From positions 372,001 to 436,000 of the forward strand of contig NZ_WXEW01000009.1 in assembly GCF_009901565.1 (NCBI RefSeq): 64,000 nucleotides of DNA. The letters run 5' to 3'. This DNA is from Herbidospora solisilvae. GTDB lineage: Bacteria; Actinomycetota; Actinomycetes; Streptosporangiales; Streptosporangiaceae. The notes under the pieces are model-generated. The model saw only the letters and a program-made list of their open reading frames with translations, was not told where the DNA came from and ran no database searches. The position numbers and the translations under genes were made by a program. Shown one piece after another: positions 55,589-63,947 of this stretch (position 1 is the stretch's first letter; each line of letters opens with the position of its first letter).

Positions 55589-56299
55589 GTGGCCGAAATG
55601 ACGATCAAAGTCGGACAGCTGATGGGCCAGAACGCGGTCGCCGTACGGCCGGGCACCCGGCGTGCGGAGATTGTGTCCGCGATGGACAAATACCAACTCC
55701 CGGCAGTCACCGTCCTCGATGAGGATAACCAGCCGATCGGTGTCATTTTCGAGGAGGCTCTGCGTGGAGCTGATGAGATCGCCGGCGGTGACGGTCACGC
55801 CCGGCATGACGGCTCGGGAGGCAGCACGGCTCATGTACTGCCACGAGCTTCGGCAACTGCCTGTGGTGGATCCGGCCGATCGGTATCCGATCTGATCGAA
55901 GCCCTCTGAGGCGTCGACGGCGTCGTGGACGTCGACTGCTGCGGCCTGACCTTCCCTGAAGGTGAGGACGTGCCCGACCAGCGCGGCGACGGGCTGGAGG
56001 CCGTCGTGGAGGCCGCGAGGTGGGCGCCGTCGATTCACAACTCACAACCATGGTCGTTCGCCATCGACGGTGAAGAGATCTGTCTGCGCTGCGCATGGGC
56101 GGCAGTTGACGATCAGTTGCGGTGCGGCACTGTTCAACGCGCCGCGTTCCACACCCAACTGCTGGAATATCCGCTGCTGCGCGAGTTCGTCCGCACCGAA
56201 CTCTGCTCAGGAGAGTATCCGCAGATCATCCTGCGCCTGGGCTATTGCGTCAGTACGCCCCAGGTGTTCCGGCGTCCGCTGGTGGAGGTCCTTTCCTAG
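55589..56299 (+). pseudogene. CBS-Acg fusion relic
   Basis: The segments match the intact fusion at 20192-21565 in order but in changing frames. They are TIKVGQLMGQNAVAVRPGTR; then SPAVTVTPGMTAREAARLMY; then AVVEAARWAPSIHNSQPWSF; then, after losing about 220 residues, AAFHTQLLEYPLLREFVRTE and IILRLGY with a proper C-terminus. The central nitroreductase part is deleted near 56095-56140. It is a dead duplicate. Confidence 0.85.
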
Positions 56300-56325
56300 G
56301 CGCCGGAACACGGCCGCGATCGGCG

Positions 56326-56793
56326 TCAGGTCACGGGCTCCACCCGGAACAGGGCCGGATGGACGTCGCTGGACGCGCCGGATTCCGGCGATATCCGGCC
56401 CGCGACGGCACGGAGAACGTCGACAGTGGTGATCAGGCCGACCGCCCGGCACTGCTCGTCGACCACAGGGACGGCGTCGCGGCCGGAATCGAGCATCACG
56501 GCGGCCACGCCGGAGAGCGGCCGGTCGAGCGGAACGCGCGGGGTGAGCATCGATTTGATGAGGTCGCCCACCTTACGGCGGGAAAGGTCGGCCAGCGTGC
56601 CCGAGCAGCCGGTGGCGATGTCCTGCATCGACAGGATCCCGTGCGGCCAGCGGCTCGGCCCGACGACCGCGATGTGGTGCATTCCGCCCTTGCGCATGAG
56701 CTCCCAGGCCATGATCGGGGATTCGTCCGGGGTGACCGTGACGACCACCCGTGTCATGACGTCTCTCGCGGTGAGCTTCGTCGGATCGATCAT
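56326..56793 (-). CDS. CBS-pair protein (155 aa)
   Basis: LTARDVMTRVVVTVTPDESP and LIKSMLTPRVPLDRPLSGVA are two CBS modules. It is a close paralogue of 22132-22602, ending likewise in DVHPALFRVEPV. Its start overlaps the USP stop by 4 bp (56790-56793), repeating the coupled arrangement of the other copy. It probably senses adenine nucleotides. Confidence 0.9.
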   Translation of the reverse strand: MIDPTKLTARDVMTRVVVTVTPDESPIMAWELMRKGGMHHIAVVGPSRWPHGILSMQDIATGCSGTLADLSRRKVGDLIKSMLTPRVPLDRPLSGVAAVMLDSGRDAVPVVDEQCRAVGLITTVDVLRAVAGRISPESGASSDVHPALFRVEPVT

Positions 56794-57644
56794 CGTCTGT
56801 CCTCCTTTTCGGTGACGATGGCGATTGGGCAGTGGGCCCGGTGCAGCAGGCCGTGTCCCACCGATCCCAGAGCGGTCGAGCGGATGACTCCACGCCCGCG
56901 TGAACCGACGATCACCAGGTCGGCCGTACGGGACTCCTCCGACAGGACGTACACCGGATGGCCGCAGACGCCCACGTGCTCGACCGGGACCGTGGGGAAC
57001 TTCTCGGTCCACGGAGCCAGTCGCTGCCGGACGAAAGTCGTCTGCTCGTCGAACCAGTGCTGGATCAGCGCGCCGTAGCCGGCTGCGGAGGCCGCGAGCA
57101 CCGGCGGTTGCCAGGCGTACACGAGCTTGAGCCGGGCTTGGCGCCGTTGGGCCTCGGCGAAGGCGTAGTCGAGCGCCGTCTCTGATTCCTCGCTGCCGTC
57201 GTAACCGACCACGAGCTCCCCGTAGGTGTGCCGGGGAGACTTGCGGACGACGACGACCGGGCCTGCGGTGTGGCCCGCGAGGGCCAGGCCGACCGATCCG
57301 AGGATCAGGCCGGCGAAACCGCCCATGCCGCGGCTGCCGATCACGACCTCGTCGGCGCCCATCGCCTCTTGATTGAGCCGGTCGATGACATCGCCCCTGA
57401 TCAGCTGGGCACTGATTTCGATGTCCGGGGCGCAGTCCCAGGCCCGTCGCTGGGCCTCGGCGACGATGCCTTCGTGGTGTGCGCGCTCCGTCGCGTGCAC
57501 TTCGTTGTCGCCCACGGTGAGGGGCGGCCAGACGTGGACGATCCGCAGTGCGGCGTTCCTGCGGGCCGCGTCACGCGCCGCGTACTCCACGGCGGCGAGC
57601 GAGGGGGCCGATCCGTCGACGCCCACGACGATGGTCGAGGTCAT
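56790..57644 (-). CDS. Tandem universal stress protein (284 aa)
   Basis: Domain 1 is MTSTIVVGVDGSAPSLAAVE to VIGSRGMGGFAGLILGSVG; domain 2 is GELVVGYDGSEESETALDYA to VIGSRGRGVIRSTALGSVG. Both carry intact ATP loops. It lies 24 bp after another USP gene and overlaps the CBS gene, forming a usp-usp-CBS operon. No convincing DevR-like pair precedes the operon. Confidence 0.92.
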   Translation of the reverse strand: MTSTIVVGVDGSAPSLAAVEYAARDAARRNAALRIVHVWPPLTVGDNEVHATERAHHEGIVAEAQRRAWDCAPDIEISAQLIRGDVIDRLNQEAMGADEVVIGSRGMGGFAGLILGSVGLALAGHTAGPVVVVRKSPRHTYGELVVGYDGSEESETALDYAFAEAQRRQARLKLVYAWQPPVLAASAAGYGALIQHWFDEQTTFVRQRLAPWTEKFPTVPVEHVGVCGHPVYVLSEESRTADLVIVGSRGRGVIRSTALGSVGHGLLHRAHCPIAIVTEKEDRR

Positions 57645-57668
57645 GGTCGTTCTCCCTTCCCGGGTGTC

Positions 57669-58514
57669 TCAGTCGGCCATCGCGACCACGGCGACGGGGC
57701 AGGAGGCGTGCCGGAGCACCGGGTCGGCGGTCGAGCCCAGGTGGCCGAAACGGCGGCGTCCCACCACGACGAGGCCGGCCTGCTTCGACAGGCTGTTGAG
57801 GGCCTCTCTCGGGGCGTCGAGGGTGACCCTGGCGCTGACGCGAACCTCCGGGTAGCGCTCCTGCCAGGCCGTGAGCGCCTCCCCGAGTTCCTCCTCCGCC
57901 AGGGTCAGGTCGGGGACGAGCGCCATCGAGGTGCCGAACGACGGGGCGGTCAGGCCACACCGGACCGCCACCAGCGGGAGCTGCCGGAGCGCCGCTTCGG
58001 CGAAGGCGAACTCGACCACCAGCCGGGCTCTCCCACCGGGCGCCCCATCGACCCCCACGACGACCGGGCCCGGGTTGAGTGGGGCCGGAATGGGGCCTGG
58101 CCCGCGTACGACCAGCGAAGGGCAGGCGGCGTAGGCGGCGACGTAGCCGGCGACCGAGCCAAGCATCATGGAGGGCACCCGGCTCAGCCCCCGGGAGCCG
58201 ACCACGAGCAGATCGGCGGCACCGGACAGCGCGACGAGCTGGTCGCCGGCCGCGCCCTTCCACAACTCGCCCCTGACGTCCGTCACCGAGCTGGTCGCCC
58301 GCGCGCATGACACGCCGTGCCAGAGCACGTGGTCGGCGGCCCGGCGCAAGTGATCTTTGGCTTCGTCGGACGCCTCGCCGTAGGGCCAGTGCCAGGCGTG
58401 GGCGATGGTGAGCGGCAGTTTCCGCATCTCGGCCTCATCCATCGCCCAGTCCAGGGCCTGCATCGCGAAATCTGAGCCGTCGTAGCCGATGACGACCCCG
58501 TTCATCGTGGTCAT
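57669..58514 (-). CDS. Tandem universal stress protein (281 aa)
   Basis: Domain 1 is MNGVVIGYDGSDFAMQALDW to VVGSRGLSRVPSMMLGSVA; domain 2 is GPVVVGVDGAPGGRARLVVE to VVGRRRFGHLGSTADPVLR. The second loop lacks part of the usual G-x9-G-S, so its ATP binding may be weak. Starts at 58514 (MTTMNGVV) or 58505 are both possible. It is the first gene of the usp-usp-CBS operon. Confidence 0.88.
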   Translation of the reverse strand: MTTMNGVVIGYDGSDFAMQALDWAMDEAEMRKLPLTIAHAWHWPYGEASDEAKDHLRRAADHVLWHGVSCARATSSVTDVRGELWKGAAGDQLVALSGAADLLVVGSRGLSRVPSMMLGSVAGYVAAYAACPSLVVRGPGPIPAPLNPGPVVVGVDGAPGGRARLVVEFAFAEAALRQLPLVAVRCGLTAPSFGTSMALVPDLTLAEEELGEALTAWQERYPEVRVSARVTLDAPREALNSLSKQAGLVVVGRRRFGHLGSTADPVLRHASCPVAVVAMAD

Positions 58515-58629
58515 ACGTCTCACCCGCTGTCTCTCAGTTCTCTTCCACTCTCCCCCCACGGTCAGGTGGACCCCAGAGGCGGGGGGTTCTTTGAGGTGAG
58601 ATCTCAGTCCCGCCGAGTGCAAGACTTCC

Positions 58630-59020
58630 GGTCATGATCCACGCACCATAAAGTCATCTCCGACCTGCGGGAATACCAGCGGGCCTGGTTTAGGGGCGAT
58701 CTGCTCGCCGGGCTCATCGTGGCCGGATACCTGGTGCCGCAAGTGATGGCGTATGCGACCGTGGCCGGCCTGCCTTCTGCATGCCGTGCTCGCCTGGAAC
58801 TGGCGGCAGCTTCGGGCGAACGCCGCCGGGAGAGGTACCCCGACGTCCAGGTGTCGAGGGAGGTCGTCGAAGGGCATCCCGTCGACATCCTGCGCCGGTT
58901 CGGCCGACCTGCTGGTGGTCGGATCTCACGGACACGGTGCGCTCGCGGGGACGGTGCTCGGATCGGTCAGCCAGGCGTTGCTGCACCTTGCTCCCTGCCC
59001 GATCGCCGGCCGGGCTCGGC
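58630..59020 (+). pseudogene. Chimeric relic: SulP N-terminus joined to USP C-terminus
   Basis: 58630-58770 reads LREYQRAWFRGDLLAGLIVA and YLVPQVMAYATVAGLP, the first helices of a SulP transporter. It then switches to HAVLAWNWRQL, RYPDVQVSREVVEGHPVDIL and, after a frameshift, VVGSHGHGALAGTVLGSVSQ. This last part matches the C-terminus of the USP at 25202-26041. Two unrelated gene ends are fused, so this is rearrangement debris. Confidence 0.8.
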
Positions 59021-59209
59021 GTACACGCCGGGCCGCAGCCGGGACAGGTGGTCGCCACGACGGAGTGGAACCACATCCCCGTCCCCGCGACGGCGGCCAC
59101 CAACAGGACGACGCGCCGACCGCCACTCCGATCCGCCGGCGGCCGGTCGTGGTGGTCGTCATGATTCCTCCTGTCCCGGAAACGCCTGCGGCAGGCTCTC
59201 ATCCGGACC

Positions 59210-59330
59210 ATGAGCGGCCTGACCGACGACATCGCGGCCGACACGTTCCTGACACTCTTCCGCCGACGCGACCGATACACCTGCGCCAATCCCGACGCCC
59301 GCCCGGGCTGTGTCCCGAGGTTCCCGGGAG
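59210..59330 (+). pseudogene. Fragment of ECF sigma factor
   Basis: LTDDIAADTFLTLFRRRDRY followed by ANPDARPG is the sigma region 2 sequence typical of actinobacterial ECF sigma factors (AEDIAAETFL-AFRRRDRY ... DARPWL). Nothing recognisable follows, so only a short fragment remains. The rest of 59021-59415 shows no gene. Confidence 0.5.
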
Positions 59331-59415
59331 GACAAGACCGAAGGGAACTTCGTGGCGGCGCGGCCAGGAGCGCTGGTGGGTGGCCACCTCCAGGGTGGCC
59401 ACGAGGTCCCCAGTG

Positions 59416-61107
59416 TCAACGAGAGGCGCTGAGGACTCCCGTGTGGTGCAGGTGATCGCGGGCGGCGGCGATGGCCTCTGGCGTGGTGTCCAGGACCTGG
59501 CCGGCGGCGTCCAGTCGGGCGATCACGCCAAGGGCGTGCAGCGGCTGGTGATGGCCGTCACGGATGCCGGAGACGTAGACGGTGATGCCACGCCGCTGGA
59601 GTCGTTCGATCGCGTCGGCGAGTACCAGCGCACCGCTGGCGTCGACCGTGGTGACCCGGGACATTCGCAGGATGACGACCGAGACGTCGGCGACCTCCGA
59701 CAGTTGCAGCAGGAAACGGTGGGCGGCCGCGAAGAACAGCGGCCCGTCCAGCCGGTAGGCGACGATGTGCTCGGCGAGCAGGGCGTGCTCCTCCTCGGTG
59801 TGGTCCTGCGGCAGGTCAGGCTTCAGCGGCACGGCGTCCAGCCGCACGTCGCGGGCCACCGCACGCAGGGCCAGCGCGCCGGCCACGACCAGGCCGAGGA
59901 CGACGGCCAGCACCAGGTCCAGGGCCAGCGTCGCGACCGCGGTGAGCACCAGTACGAGCGCGTCACCTCGGGTGGAGCGGATCATCGCGGTGACGGATCC
60001 GGCCTCGACCATCCGGGTTGCGGTGGCCAGCAGCACCCCGGCCAGCGCGGCCAGGGGAATGCGGGCGACCAGGCCCGCCGCGCTGAAGACGATCACTCCG
60101 AGGATGGCGGCGTGCGCCAGCGCGGCAAGCCGGGAGGAGGCGCCGGAGCGCACGTTGACGGCGGTGCGCGCGATCGCGCCGGTCGCCGGGACCCCGCCGA
60201 ACAGCGGTGCGGCCAGATTGGCCAGTCCTTGGCCGAACAGTTCGCGGTCGGGGTCGTGCCGGTGCTGGACGCTCATGCCGTCGGCGACCGCGGCCGACAG
60301 CAGGGACTCCAAGCCTGCCAGCGCGGCGACCGCGACGGCCGGGGCGACGAGGGAGCCCAGCGAGTCGAGGTCGAGGAAGTCCAGCGACGGGGCGGGCAGC
60401 CCGGCGGGCAGCGCTCCGATCCGGGCCACGTCCAGGCCGGTCAGTTCGGCGACGGCCGTGGCGGCGGCCACCGCGATCAGGGAGAAGGGCACGGCCGGCC
60501 GCCACCGGCCGCCGGCCAGCATGAGCACCGCCACCCCCGCCGCGATGACCGGCGCCTGCCAGTCGGGCGCCGTCAGGAAGTCACGGGCGGCCTGCCAGGC
60601 CACCACGACGACCTTCTCTCCCTCGCCCGGGCTCACGCCGAGCGCGGCGGGGATCTGTTGCAGGCCGATCACGCAGGCGATGCCGACGGTGAAGCCCTCG
60701 ACCACTGGAGCCGGCACGAGCGCCATGTACCTACCGGCGCGAGCCAGCGCCAACGCCAGCAGCAGGAGCCCGGCCAGCACCCCGACGGCCAGCACCCCCG
60801 ATGCGCCGTGCGCGTGCACGATTGGCACCAGCACCACCGTCATGGCCCCCGTCGGGCCCGACACCTGCAGCGCCGAACCGCCGAAGAAGGCGGCCACCGC
60901 GCCGGCGACCACCGCGGTGGCCAGCCCCGCCTCCGCGCCCATCCCCGAGGAGATGCCGAATCCGAGGGCCAGTGGGAGTGCGACGATCGCCACGGTCAGT
61001 CCCGCCACCAAGTCCCTGCGGGGGTGACGGCCCATGGCGGCCAGTTCTGCGCGTTCGGGCAGCACCGATCGCAGGCGCGTCCAGCCCGCCAGGATCCGGC
61101 TGTTCAC
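59416..61107 (-). CDS. SulP-family anion transporter with STAS domain (563 aa)
   Basis: About 11 membrane helices begin with RRDLVAGLTVAIVALPLALG and ALQVSGPTGAMTVVLVPIVH. A C-terminal STAS domain follows (about 450-550, VVILRMSRVTTVDASGALVL). SulP proteins carry sulfate, bicarbonate or other anions, and the substrate here is unknown. The start is GTG 61107, overlapping the arsR stop by 4 bp, so it is the last gene of a three-gene operon. A SulP N-terminal fragment lies nearby at 58630, but it is too different to be its displaced end. Confidence 0.92.
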   Translation of the reverse strand: MNSRILAGWTRLRSVLPERAELAAMGRHPRRDLVAGLTVAIVALPLALGFGISSGMGAEAGLATAVVAGAVAAFFGGSALQVSGPTGAMTVVLVPIVHAHGASGVLAVGVLAGLLLLALALARAGRYMALVPAPVVEGFTVGIACVIGLQQIPAALGVSPGEGEKVVVVAWQAARDFLTAPDWQAPVIAAGVAVLMLAGGRWRPAVPFSLIAVAAATAVAELTGLDVARIGALPAGLPAPSLDFLDLDSLGSLVAPAVAVAALAGLESLLSAAVADGMSVQHRHDPDRELFGQGLANLAAPLFGGVPATGAIARTAVNVRSGASSRLAALAHAAILGVIVFSAAGLVARIPLAALAGVLLATATRMVEAGSVTAMIRSTRGDALVLVLTAVATLALDLVLAVVLGLVVAGALALRAVARDVRLDAVPLKPDLPQDHTEEEHALLAEHIVAYRLDGPLFFAAAHRFLLQLSEVADVSVVILRMSRVTTVDASGALVLADAIERLQRRGITVYVSGIRDGHHQPLHALGVIARLDAAGQVLDTTPEAIAAARDHLHHTGVLSASR

Positions 61108-61463
61108 GCGCTCGTCTCGGCCTTCTCCTCGCGGGACTCCGCTCGCAGCTCACTCAGCAGTTCGCTCTGCCCTGACAGCTTCTCGGTCAGCAGTTCGCGG
61201 GCGGCTCGCAGGAGCCCCGCCACCTGTCCGCCCGCCAGCGCGTACACCACGGTGGCCCCGTCTCGCTGAGCGGTCACCAGCCCGGAACGGCGCAGCACCG
61301 CCAGGTGCTGCGACAGCCCTGTCGGCTCCACGTCGATCGCCGAAAGCAGCTCCCGGACGGGCATCGGCCCGTCCTGGAGCAGTTCCAGGACGCGGATCCG
61401 CACCGGGTGCCCCATCAGCCGGAAGAGTTCCGCCTTGGCCTGGTAAAGGGGAACCGACATCAC
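61104..61463 (-). CDS. ArsR-family repressor (119 aa)
   Basis: MMSVPLYQAKAELFRLMGHP, LLSAIDVEPTGLSQHLAVLR and DGATVVYALAGGQVAGLLRA form a standard winged helix. I see no obvious metal-site cysteines, so it may sense something other than a thiophilic metal. It overlaps the genes on both sides by 4 bp, placing it between a small ORF and sulP. The inverted repeat at 61727-61744 is a candidate operator for autoregulation. Confidence 0.92.
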   Translation of the reverse strand: MMSVPLYQAKAELFRLMGHPVRIRVLELLQDGPMPVRELLSAIDVEPTGLSQHLAVLRRSGLVTAQRDGATVVYALAGGQVAGLLRAARELLTEKLSGQSELLSELRAESREEKAETSA

Positions 61464-61675
61464 GCCTCCACCTCGTCACCCTCGACGGCCTCCCGGGGGT
61501 CGTCGCCTCCGGGCAGGAGCACGGAATGCGCGCGTGCCAGGCGTCGCACGTCGTCCCACTCTTCTTCGGCCAGCAGCACGGCATGGGCGTCACCGTTCCG
61601 GTAGGCGGCCCGCAGCGCCTGCCGGGCCACGCCGGCCCGTGCCCGGATGGCGGCGGCAACGGCTGTGCTCACCAC
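61460..61675 (-). CDS. Small helical protein in arsR-sulP operon (71 aa)
   Basis: MVSTAVAAAIRARAGVARQA and HAVLLAEEEWDDVRRLARAH predict two helices and an acidic tail. AAGGAG precedes the GTG start, and its stop overlaps the arsR start by 4 bp, which argues that it is a real coupled gene. No family is recognised. Confidence 0.7.
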   Translation of the reverse strand: MVSTAVAAAIRARAGVARQALRAAYRNGDAHAVLLAEEEWDDVRRLARAHSVLLPGGDDPREAVEGDEVEA

Positions 61676-61726
61676 GCGTCTCCTTCCGTCGCCCCAACCG
61701 CGCGACCTCGGTTCCGCAGTTGAGTA

Positions 61727-61744
61727 ATTACGATATTTCGCAAT
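61727..61744 (-). promoter_or_regulatory. Candidate ArsR operator
   Basis: ATTACGATATTTCGCAAT is an AT-rich imperfect palindrome (ATTxCGA / TCGxAAT) in otherwise GC-rich DNA, 52 bp before the operon's first GTG. ArsR operators are often such ATT...AAT repeats. Confidence 0.55.
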
Positions 61745-61881
61745 AGCGACAGTTTAGTCCTCGCGGGACCGGAGTCGACGCGGCAAGTTCCTCCCACCGG
61801 GCGACCTGCCCAAGATCGCATCAAGTCCAGACCCATCCGGCCTGCGATGCAAACCGCTGCGACGGGGACTATGACGGTGAC

Positions 61882-62379
61882 TCATATGGTGAGTCGGCGG
61901 TAGCAAATGAGGGCTGCGGCGACGGCGACGAAGGAAGCGAAGTGGTCGGCGCGGCATTCGTAGTGGCGGTGTAATCGCCGGCACCCGGCCAGCCAGGAGA
62001 CGGTCCGCTCCACCACCCAGCGGTGGCGGCCCAGCCGCTGACTGGACTCGATCCCGCGCCGGGCGATGCGCGGGACGATGCCACACCCGCGCAGGAATGC
62101 CCTCACGTGGGAGTAGCCGTAGCCCTTGTCGCCGTGCAGCTTGGCGGGCCTGCGTCGGCGCGGTCCACGGCGTGAGCGGATGGCCGGGATGCCGCACACC
62201 AGCGGCTCCAACGCCCGGCTGCCATGGGTGTTGGCGGCACTGATCGCGACAGAGATCGGCAGACCGGTCCGTTCGGTGATGAGGTGGATCTTCGACCCGT
62301 TCTTGCCGCGATCGACAGGATTCGGGCCGGTCAGCTCCCCCCTTTGACCGCTCGCACGCGGACGGAGTCGATCGCGCAC
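61882..62379 (-). CDS. IS5-family transposase, C-terminal frame (orfB)
   Basis: DRGKNGSKIHLITERTGLPI, KLHGDKGYGYSHVRAFLRGC and RHRWVVERTVSWLAGCRRLH contain two residues of the DDE catalytic triad and the typical Y(2)R(3)E-like signature of the DDE domain. It has no proper start of its own. It is expected to be made as a fusion with the frame at 62331-62705 by programmed frameshifting. Confidence 0.88.
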   Translation of the reverse strand: MRDRLRPRASGQRGELTGPNPVDRGKNGSKIHLITERTGLPISVAISAANTHGSRALEPLVCGIPAIRSRRGPRRRRPAKLHGDKGYGYSHVRAFLRGCGIVPRIARRGIESSQRLGRHRWVVERTVSWLAGCRRLHRHYECRADHFASFVAVAAALICYRRLTI

Positions 62380-62705
62380 CGCGACCAGTCCAGTTCACCG
62401 CGGGCACCGACCTCATCCAGCAGGACCCGATACAGCTTGGCCCACACCCGTGCGCCGCTCCATTCGGTGAAGCGGCGGTGCACCGTCTGCCAGGAGGCGC
62501 CGAAGACGGGCGGGAGCTGCCGCCAGGCGCAGCCGGTCGTGGCAACGTACACGATCGCCGCCAGGATCACCCGGTCCTCGACCCGCCGCCGCCCGCCGCC
62601 TTGCGGACGGGTCGGCGCCGGCGGGACCACACGCTGAAACAGCTCCCACAGTTCGTCGGGCACCAGCCGCTTAAAGAACGCATCCACGAACGATCCAACA
62701 ACCAC
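62331..62705 (-). CDS. IS5-family transposase, N-terminal frame (orfA)
   Basis: LVPDELWELFQRVVPPAPTR, RVEDRVILAAIVYVATTGCA and FGASWQTVHRRFTEWSGARV are the DUF4096-like DNA-binding start of IS5/IS427-type transposases. DWSRCAIDSVRVRA carries the first catalytic Asp. The frame ends at VKGGS just after the slippery AAAGGGGGG. Confidence 0.88.
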   Translation of the reverse strand: MVVGSFVDAFFKRLVPDELWELFQRVVPPAPTRPQGGGRRRVEDRVILAAIVYVATTGCAWRQLPPVFGASWQTVHRRFTEWSGARVWAKLYRVLLDEVGARGELDWSRCAIDSVRVRAVKGGS

Positions 62706-62813
62706 AACCCAAATGAGTCACGGTCTTAACTTTCGCGCGAACCCCGCCGGGTGGGCCGAATAGGCTGCTTCTGATTCCCGTCGCCGATTTCGCAGGGTGC
62801 AGGGGGCGTTGAT

Positions 62814-63770
62814 TTGTCTTCAAGATCGCAACGCATCCGGGCCGCGTTTGTGTCCCCGTTTCCTCTCCTGCTGCTGTCGGGTCTGGTCTACGCGATCTAT
62901 TGGTGGGGCGAGTATCCCCGCTCTCCGTCCTATGACGACCTGATGCCGTTTCAGGTTGCTGCCGAGCAACCCGCCGACGGCACCTCAGCCACGCTGACCG
63001 GCCGCACTCTCGTGGTCCAGCAGCACACCCGCACCGGTCAGACTCAGCCCTTCTTCGACGACGAACCGGCTTCCGGCTACTTCACCGTCTCCTTCAAAAG
63101 CTCCCACGCCATCCGGCAAACCTTCCGGTTCGCCCTGGACGAACGGTTGACGCCGACCCGCTTCAGCCTTGGCGAACCCTCACGCGAAGGCAGAAGCGAG
63201 TCGGCGTTCCTCCCCATCTCCTCTGCCGCGCCCAAATCCGGTGCCGGTCGCAAGCTCACCGCCTGGACGGAGACCGGCAGATCCAACGGCGTCGACGACT
63301 TCTCCGTGGTCGTCGCGCCGATCCACCAGCCGGCCGGCGAGTACATGCTGACCGTCGCGTTCGATTTTCCGGTGAAGACCGTCCGCTATCACCAGCACTG
63401 GGGCGAGAACAAGATCTTCCTTGAGGTCGAGGATTCGCCGTACGGCTTCAGCCAGGAGTATCCGGACCTGGACTTCGTCGACACGCAGACAAGCGCCACT
63501 CCCGTCGCCAGCGAAATCCGATACCACGAATCCAACAACAGCATCACGCTCTCCGAGCCTGCACCGGACGTCGAGCTGGCGTCTCTCCGCTCCATGCGAT
63601 GGGTCCGCGACAACGGCGGCATCTCAGTACAGTTCCTGGCCATCGACAACACCATCACCTTCTGGATGGACCGGATCGCGGACATCGCCATCCTGATCCT
63701 CGGCGCGGCCATCGGCATCCTCATCACCCCACGGACGAAGCCCTCGGGCCCGCTTGGTAGCTCCGAATAG
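62814..63770 (+). CDS. Membrane-anchored hypothetical protein (318 aa)
   Basis: The TTG start (after AGGGGGCG) gives MSSRSQRIRAAFVSPFPLLL. One N-terminal helix (FPLLLLSGLVYAIYWWGEYP) and one C-terminal helix (IADIAILILGAAIGILITPR) flank a large soluble domain of about 250 residues rich in beta-type sequence (LVVQQHTRTGQTQPFFDDEP, YFTVSFKSSHAIRQTFRFAL). This topology puts the domain outside the cell. No family is recognised. It stands alone next to the IS element. Confidence 0.72.
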   Translation: MSSRSQRIRAAFVSPFPLLLLSGLVYAIYWWGEYPRSPSYDDLMPFQVAAEQPADGTSATLTGRTLVVQQHTRTGQTQPFFDDEPASGYFTVSFKSSHAIRQTFRFALDERLTPTRFSLGEPSREGRSESAFLPISSAAPKSGAGRKLTAWTETGRSNGVDDFSVVVAPIHQPAGEYMLTVAFDFPVKTVRYHQHWGENKIFLEVEDSPYGFSQEYPDLDFVDTQTSATPVASEIRYHESNNSITLSEPAPDVELASLRSMRWVRDNGGISVQFLAIDNTITFWMDRIADIAILILGAAIGILITPRTKPSGPLGSSE

Positions 63771-63887
63771 AAGGTCGCTGACAAGTGCGATGTTCGGCGG
63801 TGGACCCAGGTGTAGACGGGCGCGTCTAACGGGGAAGTCGCCACGGGCTGCAGGCTGATCACAGTTCCCCTTCCGTTCCCGGTCAGA

Positions 63888-63947
63888 CCCCACAGCCCTC
63901 ATCGCCACGGTGACCCTCCGCCCTTTCGGCGCAGGGTGGCTGTGGGG
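63888..63947 (+). terminator. Structured hairpin downstream of membrane gene
   Basis: CCCCACAGCC (63888-63897) pairs with GGCTGTGGGG (63938-63947), and a smaller ACCCT/AGGGT stem is nested inside. It is a probable terminator for the gene ending at 63770, or for a gene beyond the window. Confidence 0.55.

Larger units (their letters stand above)
61872..62726 (-). mobile_element. IS5-family insertion sequence (about 855 bp)
   Basis: Two overlapping transposase frames lie between terminal inverted repeats. The left repeat is GACGGTGACTCATATGG (61873-61889); the right, read inward, is GACCGTGACTCATTTGG (62725-62709). A TA dinucleotide flanks both sides (61870-61871 and 62727-62728), consistent with a TA target duplication as in the IS427-type group. 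Transposase would need a frameshift at the A3G6 run near 62340-62350. Both frames are otherwise intact, so it may still be mobile. Confidence 0.85.

Noticed and set aside
58567-58611. Possible DevR-like sites before the usp-usp-CBS operon (TGGACCCCAGAGGC and TGAGATCTCAGTCCC)
   Set aside because: Half-site matches are poor and the spacing is about 28-31 bp rather than 22, so I did not count them.
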